From: Silurus meridionalis
Lineage: Eukaryota > Chordata > Actinopteri > Siluriformes > Siluridae
Direction of reading: 5' to 3'
NCBI RefSeq assembly: GCF_014805685.1
Contig: NC_060884.1
Location: 18,655,356 to 18,719,355 of the forward strand
DNA length: 64,000 nt
The notes below the pieces were generated by a model. The model saw only the letters and a program-made list of their open reading frames with translations. It was not told where the DNA came from and did not search any database. This document shows, piece by piece, positions 57,977 through 64,000 of this stretch. The number at the start of each line of letters is the position of its first letter. Position 1 is the stretch's first letter. A program made the position numbers and the translations under genes.

Positions 57977-59179
57977 TTACTCGCATAATGTTATTCGAGC
58001 TTTTGGCTGACCTGACATCATTCTCACAGCCAAATACACAGGCTCAGTAAAGCTCACATTAAAAGTATGGAGATGAGTTTTGGCTGCAGTAACGTTGCTT
58101 ATGCTAGAAAATGTTACACAATTTTTGTTGAAGCTAAGGCGGATCTCCAGCTTCTGGAGAAACGGAGTACGCTTCAGCTGAGTCTCTTTTCCTCCTTCAT
58201 ATGCCCTAAGAAGGTTATCATACCACATTAGGCACCATGCTCCACTTCTGCTTTCTAGACCACTTTCAGTACCAGAGCGTGGAATCCCCCCATAGCACAG
58301 CCCCAGAACCCATGGGCAACCTTCGGCTTGCAGAACCCAGCAGTGTTCTCCTTTGCAAAAGCTTTGGGAACTCAGAGCCTGAAAGTAGTTGGTGAACCTC
58401 TGTGGTCCAGCTGGATAAGGCTGTTTGACCACGCTGAAGGACACTGTTTTAAGATCCTCAGAAAGCACCAGGGAAGGATGCAAAGTCTCAGAGTCAAAAG
58501 TCACCTCGGACGGGTTGAGAATATTTCGTAAACGACGCTGGGCTGCTCCTAGTTTGACACGAAGGTCATAATTGCGGTGCTCCATTTCTTCACACATATG
58601 GGTCAAGCTGAGGTTTGCCTCATTGTCCTCAGATGCTCCTATTTTCTGATGTTCTACAGTCAGGCTGGAAGAGAGTTTTTCAACTTCCAAGACCTCTTTG
58701 AAAAATCTATCCTTATCTTGCTCCTCCATCAAAGTGTTAACCTGGAGCTCTGTTTCCTTAAGCTGAGTATGGAGATCTGACAAGGTTTGAATGCTGGTCT
58801 CCAAAATCTCCTCTCTTGGCCTTAACTGGGCCTCTAGAAGCTCCATCCCTGCTGTGCTGTAGCTTGTCAGAAGCTCCACCATCTCCTCCAGAACTGTTTG
58901 CACATCTGCTTTTAACTCAGTGTTCGACGTCTTGACCTTGGCCTCCTTTTTCTTTACTTTGGCCAGCAGATCATCCACCAGTTCAATCTTGGCTTGGATA
59001 TCCATCATCACAGGATTTAACCGAGACCTTTGTTTGCTTAGCTCGTCAGATAACTGGATGTCTATACAGTGTGAAAGATCAGCAACATTTTTATCACGGT
59101 TACACAATGCTTTACATTCGTCTTCTCCCTGGCTAGAACAAGATGGATAATCTGTCTGTTCCATCATCTCTACTTCCAT
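57977..59179 (-). CDS. TRIM-like coiled-coil PRY/SPRY (B30.2) protein without RING or B-box
   Basis: Intact 400-codon frame in a single exon. Residues 1-40 are acidic and unstructured-looking. About 45-215 is a long coiled coil rich in Leu/Glu/Lys heptads. Roughly 215-400 is a PRY/SPRY domain ending LHTFNVSFTEPVYLAV and ITLCE, the usual TRIM-type close. The three signature motifs are degenerate: LNP at 221-223 for LDP, WVL at 281-283 for WEV, and LSF at 348-350 for LDY. No zinc-binding RING or B-box precedes them, so ubiquitin ligase activity is not expected from this product. TRIM/SPRY proteins often act in antiviral or inflammatory signalling; that role here is inference, helped by the ISRE at 60508. 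The frame is open upstream of the ATG to an AG at about 59208, so an upstream coding exon cannot be excluded. The exact orthologue is not recognised. Confidence 0.85.
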   Translation of the reverse strand: MEVEMMEQTDYPSCSSQGEDECKALCNRDKNVADLSHCIDIQLSDELSKQRSRLNPVMMDIQAKIELVDDLLAKVKKKEAKVKTSNTELKADVQTVLEEMVELLTSYSTAGMELLEAQLRPREEILETSIQTLSDLHTQLKETELQVNTLMEEQDKDRFFKEVLEVEKLSSSLTVEHQKIGASEDNEANLSLTHMCEEMEHRNYDLRVKLGAAQRRLRNILNPSEVTFDSETLHPSLVLSEDLKTVSFSVVKQPYPAGPQRFTNYFQALSSQSFCKGEHCWVLQAEGCPWVLGLCYGGIPRSGTESGLESRSGAWCLMWYDNLLRAYEGGKETQLKRTPFLQKLEIRLSFNKNCVTFSSISNVTAAKTHLHTFNVSFTEPVYLAVRMMSGQPKARITLCE

Positions 59180-60299
59180 ACCTCTTTGAGGTGCAGCCTT
59201 ATCTGTTTTCTAAATCCTATGTGGCTTCAATTTATGGCTCCTCAGTGCAAAGTAAGTTTTCTGGTGCTCCACCCTCCAATTTGGGCAGCAACTGTCAGCA
59301 AAACCAGTTTCAAAGCTCCTGCTCTTCTCCACACACACACAAACTAATGTCCACAATGAGGCATTACATAGAAAATAGATTGAGACAAATTCAGCAGCTA
59401 TGATCTTGTTCTGCAAGATTCTCCGAAAAACGAAGCCATCTTCTCCATCAACTCCTGATCTGCACAAATACATGAGGAAAAAAGCAAAATAGTACTTCAT
59501 TAATCATCACAAACTGTTTGATCATCACCAAGGATGTGCTGGATCCAACACCCATGCTAGGAACATCAAACAGCAGAAACACACCCCGGATCATCAAAAA
59601 TATTAAACATTAGTCAAGAAATTAGCAAGAATGAAACAAATACTGTTGCTTTTTTCCTGCTCTATTGATCCTGGATACATTTATGAGCTTGTTACCAGGC
59701 TCTTGGTTTACTGTAGCAGGTGTGTCAGATAAGTAAATAATCGCTAATCTTTTTAAAACATTCCCGTTTTGGATTTTTTTTTTACACTCAGACAAGTTAA
59801 TTTTTTTTTCTTTGTGTGTCAATTTGACATCAAATATTTTAATAATTTCCATGATTTCACCTTTGCATAGAAGAACCCTCTGTCTATTTTTCTTTCTCCA
59901 GAAACACTTCCTGTCAGTGAAACAATCAAATGTTGGTGAAGGTCTCAAGTGTGCATTTGTCTAATTCTTGCTCATTGTATGACAAATGATTGGTTCTAAA
60001 CACCATAAAAAGGTCTATATTTTGCCATTTGAGGGATGCCCCCCCCCGTCGTTCACCTTAACTGTTCAATTCTGTCAAGCTGCTATAGAAATAAACTTGA
60101 CAAGACATGCAAAATAGATCATGTCTGAAATCCAGGACAACAAAAAAGGACTTTTATGCCTGGCTTCTAAAGTTACTTTTAGAACTAACTGAAGAAGTTT
60201 TTAAATAATAAAACATTGAGTTCTATTACACTAGCAGTGTAAAAATATTAAAACAATACTCGAGTTGATCCTGTTTTTGTTTACAGCTGAAAAATGGAA
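59180..60299. other. Region upstream of the SPRY gene
   Basis: No confident exon. Probably holds a 5' untranslated exon or intron of the SPRY gene. ORFs of 96 and 108 codons on the minus strand have no recognisable motif. Confidence 0.4.
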
Positions 60300-60525
60300 A
60301 CACGACATTCAGCACACGGGAGTGGGCGGGGCCACGTGTCACTCTTGCCACGGAGGTTTAGTAGCTTAGCAGTCATTTTACACGTGGACACTTCATTAGC
60401 TATGTTACATAAAAACGTTAAACCAAAAAATGGGGCGGAATAGAATAAAATAACCTCATAAATCTAATAAATACTTCAGAACCGTTCACTCCCCTTAATA
60501 GTCAGGAAGTTTCGTTTTCCGGTCC
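60300..60525 (-). promoter_or_regulatory. Candidate promoter with ISRE and GC box/E-box
   Basis: AGTTTCGTTTTCC at 60508-60520 matches the ISRE consensus AGTTTCNNTTTC without mismatch. A GGGCGGGGCCACGTG cluster (GC box plus CACGTG) follows at about 60327-60341. It lies 1.1-1.3 kb upstream of the SPRY gene ATG and 1.1 kb beyond the apparent lipin polyA site, so it most probably serves the SPRY gene, implying a 5' untranslated exon that I cannot place. Confidence 0.45.
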
Positions 60526-61666
60526 CGCTATTTGCACAAATATACATCCTGTAGCAGAACACTGAATTCAGAGATATTTATTTTGGAGACAGCAAACACA
60601 TTCTATGGCAATTATTAAAAAAATAAATAAATAAATGTACCTGTAGTTAATATTTTTTTATCTTTAACTTCCTCGTGTTGGTTTCCAGGAGGCTCGTGTT
60701 GTGTTGCAATATTGAAGCGGACGCTGGCAGAAGTACACACCTGTTTAACTGTGACGTGCACACACGCATTATGGGTAGATAATGATATCATCACTCTTAT
60801 GCTGTTCAAATTATTATAAGTGTATTAAATATGTGTATTCCCCAGTACACCAAGGATCTAATTGTGGGTAAACTAAACCAGAACAAGTTTTTTTTTTGTA
60901 ATATATAATCATATTGCCACCATGACCAGGTACAGAAGTACAGAATCCAGGGTTGTGATGTCAAAGCTTCAGGCTTCATTCCCACAGAAACAAAGTCAGT
61001 ATCCAAAGTTTACAGCACAAACACAGCCTTTTTTTTTTGTTGTTGTTGTTTACAGTATAGATCATTCTTTCTCTTATTTATCAATAGTTACCTCATCCCA
61101 ATTTTTTTATTTAACAACAGGTACGTCATCTGCCACCATCATCTCTAATATGTAGATACTCTCTCCTTTTGATGATCTAATAAAGGCAGAGCTCTTTCAT
61201 GTTGTTGTTTTTTTCTTCTTAAAAATCATCCAGGCCAGGCATTGCCCCTGCACTGGCCCGAACCCAAACTCATCAGCCTAGAAACAGAACTACTGACCAT
61301 AAACGAGACTTGTGCTTTCGTACACTCGCACACATTAGGCCTTACTGTGAATATACTGAGTGGTACAAATATCAGAAAGTCATTAATAAACAAAGAAATC
61401 AAACTGTGAATGTGATACAATAATTAATAAGAATAAAATACAATAAACAAAAAGAAATGACAAAAGAAATAACTAATAACAATGTGATATGTGCTACTAA
61501 AAAAATACCTTAGGTGTTGTAGTAAAAAAACAAAAAACAAACAAAAAACCCCCACCAACCATCAGGGTCAAAAGTCCACACCCAAACGCACCTCACTCTC
61601 TTTCCCAACCGTTCTACCTACTATCGAATAAAAGCAAAAGCATGAAAACAAGAGTTAAAAATCACT
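60526..61666. other. Intergenic between the ISRE promoter and lipin
   Basis: Unique AT-rich sequence with short poly-T tracts. No gene or repeat terminus recognised. Confidence 0.45.
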
Positions 61667-62799
61667 GTTGTCTTTATTATTCTTCTCTCAGCAGTATTTG
61701 CAGTAACAGTCTGTCCAATTGAAAAACGAAATATGACATAACACTTTTTCAGCAAAAGCACAGCGTCTATTCACATTCTCAACTTTTCAAATGATTCAAA
61801 CCTGAAAGGAAAAATAGATATATTACACACTACAACCATCAACAAGCCATGTGAGTGCCGCATCTGAGGAAAATGCTAATAAATCTCTCTCAATTATCGT
61901 ACACAAGATTGTTGAATACGTAGCCTATGTGAAAAGATGGCAGTGTACTGTATAGAACACTTCATGAAATAATCCATTCATTATTCATATTAAATCCTGC
62001 TGAAATGGTGTATAAGTGTTTATAGTGACACGTCGTTTCATATTATAGCCCGCAATCTGATCTGTTAGATTCGAATTCTGGTTAAAACCCGTGAATTTAA
62101 TAAGAAGTGTTTGATTGTGAAAGCATTTCACAAAATATCTTAGCATACTCATACGCCTTCGAACCAGTGTTTATGTCGACACGAATAAAAAAATAAATAA
62201 ATACATAAATATTTATGATTAGAGTTTTGGCAGTATTAAAGAAACCCATTTTTCTTTTTCAAAACTATTTCAACAACATCATCTGTATTATTTTCAGGCT
62301 GTAAGATGAGGCTGAAGCAGCACAGAAATTAAGTTGCCTCATGCAAGCTTACAAATCCAGCGAGATTTCCAGTCTGACACGGTCTTATCGCATGCTTAGG
62401 AATCGTGCATCTCTTTACAAGACTCCCAGCCCAGATTTAGCGCTCAGAGGTATAGTGGAAAGTGGTGAGAGATAGTACTTTGTATTTAGATGAATATAGT
62501 AACTGTCCTTAAAAGAATATAAACATAATGCATTTCACAAAAAAAAACAAAAAAAACACCACATTTCAAATGCTGTAAAATTAATAGAAAAATCTTATAA
62601 AGTAAACAGAGGATTTATTTGATAACAAATGATTATCCTCGGCTTTCCTGAACACATCTTTCTCTGTTTTACCATATAAGCCGAACAGTGTCTGGCATTC
62701 AGCTTATTATAGTCAGCACTTTAGTGTTATAGTAATGAGAGGTAAAGAGAAACTGGGCATTTAGCAAAACCAGAAAGATGTGGAAATAAACTAGGAAGT
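61667..62799 (-). other. lipin 3' UTR and polyA signal
   Basis: Unique AT-rich sequence without ORFs between the lipin stop and an AATAAA on the minus strand at 61678-61673, followed by T/G-poor sequence. The length of about 1.1 kb is plausible for a lipin 3' UTR. The end point is inferred. Confidence 0.5.
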
Positions 62800-62941
62800 C
62801 TAGAGTGAAGTGAGGTCCAGTGGTTCTAAGGGTTCTCTCCAGAACGAAAAGTGACTGAATTCTGGGTAATCAAAAGATGCAGGCCGGCCTTTAGAGAGTA
62901 GAGGGAAGACGTGTTCCACCAGCTCACTCAAGTGAGAATAC
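62800..62941 (-). CDS. lpin: lipin terminal coding exon
   Basis: 142 nt: [18 protein letters not shown], then [18 protein letters not shown] and [12 protein letters not shown] at 62802-62800. Acceptor tcctag. Confidence 0.93.
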
Positions 62942-63167
62942 CTAGGACACACCCAATATTACAAGTTATTAATAATATTAACAATCATCATCATGAATTT
63001 TTATAAAAATTTTGTTTTTGTTTACTGCCACCGATTCATAGAGTCTGCATGTGTCTTTCTTACGAGGATTTGTGGCCTTTGCTGTTCTCCTGTATGAGCT
63101 CCCCTTTAGGGTTCACAGTGAAGATCCGAGTTTCAGGTACGCCAACTTCCTTATAAGCAAATGCATC

Positions 63168-63228
<61 letters not shown>

Positions 63229-63663
63229 TATACACACACTTATTACTCTTACAGAAACATAAAACTAGCCATAGTGCTGTAATAGTTTTATTTCCACTGT
63301 TGACACAAGGCTTACATTGGTCCTGTTGCCAAAGGCAGCGTAGAAAGGTTGTCTCTGTGGACTGAAAAGGTCTCTAATGTCAGTCAGGCATGTGATTTTA
63401 AACACCTCTGGCTTCTTCTCAATTACCTCCCTGTAAAAATAAGATTGCAAAAATGTATAACATTTGTACACCAAACAAACAAGGGAGCAGTATATATTTA
63501 AATGTGCAACCTATGTAAAGCTGAGAATAAGCTGCTAGGAGCAAGAAGTACAGGTCCTTTAGGCAGTACAATGCCTTTGTCATTGACCCACTGCAGGTAA
63601 CCCTTTGTGATGTCTGCCATGCCTATGGCACGAGCTGAACAGTACAGGAACTTGTAGCCGTTC
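62800..63663 (-). CDS. lpin: Lipin-family phosphatidate phosphatase, C-terminal part (LPIN2/LPIN3-like)
   Basis: Mg2+-dependent phosphatidate phosphatase that makes diacylglycerol at the ER and can act as a nuclear coregulator (family knowledge). Exons 63663-63511, 63430-63316, 63167-63064 and 62941-62800 join in frame to 170 residues and TAG. Clear C-LIP signatures are [63 protein letters not shown] and [12 protein letters not shown], with the end FSFWREPL. The DxDxT catalytic motif lies in exons beyond the right edge. The first two exons look slightly closer to LPIN3 (KPEVFK, FAY) and the last to LPIN2 ([14 protein letters not shown]), so the paralogue is left open. Confidence 0.95.
63064..63167 (-). 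CDS. lpin: lipin exon abutting a UG repeat
   Basis: 104 nt, [20 protein letters not shown] then [14 protein letters not shown]. Donor TC|gtaaga. The acceptor tgtag is the end of a roughly 70-nt (TG)n tract on the transcript strand. Confidence 0.92.
63168..63240. repeat. (CA)n microsatellite at a lipin acceptor
   Basis: Seventy-three bp of CA with two TA interruptions. In the transcript, a UG tract ending in the splice acceptor TAG. Confidence 0.97.
63316..63430 (-). CDS. lpin: lipin exon
   Basis: 115 nt, [20 protein letters not shown] then [18 protein letters not shown]. Acceptor ttacag, donor AAT|gtaagc. Confidence 0.94.
63511..63663 (-). CDS. lpin: lipin exon (C-LIP core)
   Basis: 153 nt after the acceptor ctccag, [18 protein letters not shown], then [27 protein letters not shown] and AG at the donor gttgca, an unusual but GT-type donor. 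This is the most 5' lipin exon in the window. Confidence 0.92.
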
Positions 63664-64000
63664 CTGGAGAAAAGACACAGAACAATACTAGTAAACTTGG
63701 TTACTATTAACAGCATTAATAGAATGTGAGCCAATATAAATTTTGTTTCATGAAAGATCTACTTGGTCAAATCATAATACATGTCCAAAACTATGTCAAC
63801 ATATGACTATCACACCCATTTTTGGACTTTCCCCAAAACGAAAAACTTAAACAAATAAAACCGTTCTGAATCATTAAAATATGCGAGATGAAATAAATAG
63901 AAATATATTCATTGTTAAATATAATTATATAAATTACAGATTATAAATAATTAATATAAAATATTTATTGCAGCATGCGGTCTCACGTGTAAAAACAAAC

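Noticed and set aside
59210..59500. 96-codon ORF directly upstream of the SPRY gene as a possible N-terminal exon
   Set aside because: No RING or B-box cysteine pattern, and it is out of frame with no good donor.

Overview
The window is a typical teleost nuclear segment. It has small exons with canonical GT-AG junctions, large introns, dense CA, TA, GATA and GA microsatellites, and many Tc1/mariner, hAT, pogo/Tigger-like, L2-like LINE and tRNA-SINE remnants. The repeat mix fits an ostariophysan fish, perhaps a catfish; this is inference. Almost all of the sequence is intron or intergenic. I see no operon, CRISPR array, phage or other prokaryotic system.

Four protein-coding genes are supported, all on the minus strand. 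From right to left: (1) the last four coding exons of a lipin phosphatidate phosphatase (LPIN2/LPIN3-like), about 63663-62800, with the 5' part beyond the right edge; (2) an apparently intronless 400-codon coiled-coil plus PRY/SPRY protein, 59179-57977, TRIM-like but without RING or B-box; (3) tpra1 (GPR175), a 7TM protein with ten coding exons (52969-45169), whose joined frame is 381 codons plus stop; (4) chchd6 (MIC25, MICOS complex), whose seven recognised exons (39859-1849) give 221 in-frame codons ending in a twin CX9C domain, with the last few codons unresolved. CHCHD6 and TPRA1 both lie in human 3q21, so their linkage here looks ancestral. The genes have unrelated roles (cristae architecture, orphan receptor, probable immune ligase-like factor, lipid synthesis) and are not an obvious functional unit.

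Between exons: 1-780 holds a degenerate 32-bp tandem repeat. Chchd6 intron 5 (5746-21092) holds a 1.8-kb degenerate purine-rich triplet tract split by a pogo-like element, an L2-type LINE, and one DNA transposon nested in another. Chchd6 intron 1 carries a MITE with perfect target duplications and a Tc1 element that swallowed a hAT element. The chchd6-tpra1 interval holds a second copy of that hAT family with a perfect 8-bp duplication. Tpra1 intron 1 has a Tigger-like element inside a TA microsatellite. The tpra1-SPRY interval has another hAT element with perfect duplications and a CTCF-core match. A consensus ISRE and a GC box lie upstream of the SPRY gene.

The most interesting regulatory pattern is that five exons (chchd6 exons 2, 3, 4 and 7, and one lipin exon) lie against UG-repeat tracts in the pre-mRNA, some of which replace the usual polypyrimidine tract. 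No clearly new biological system is visible. The leads are regulatory (UG-tract splicing, the ISRE/SPRY gene, a POU palindrome) and repeat-architectural.
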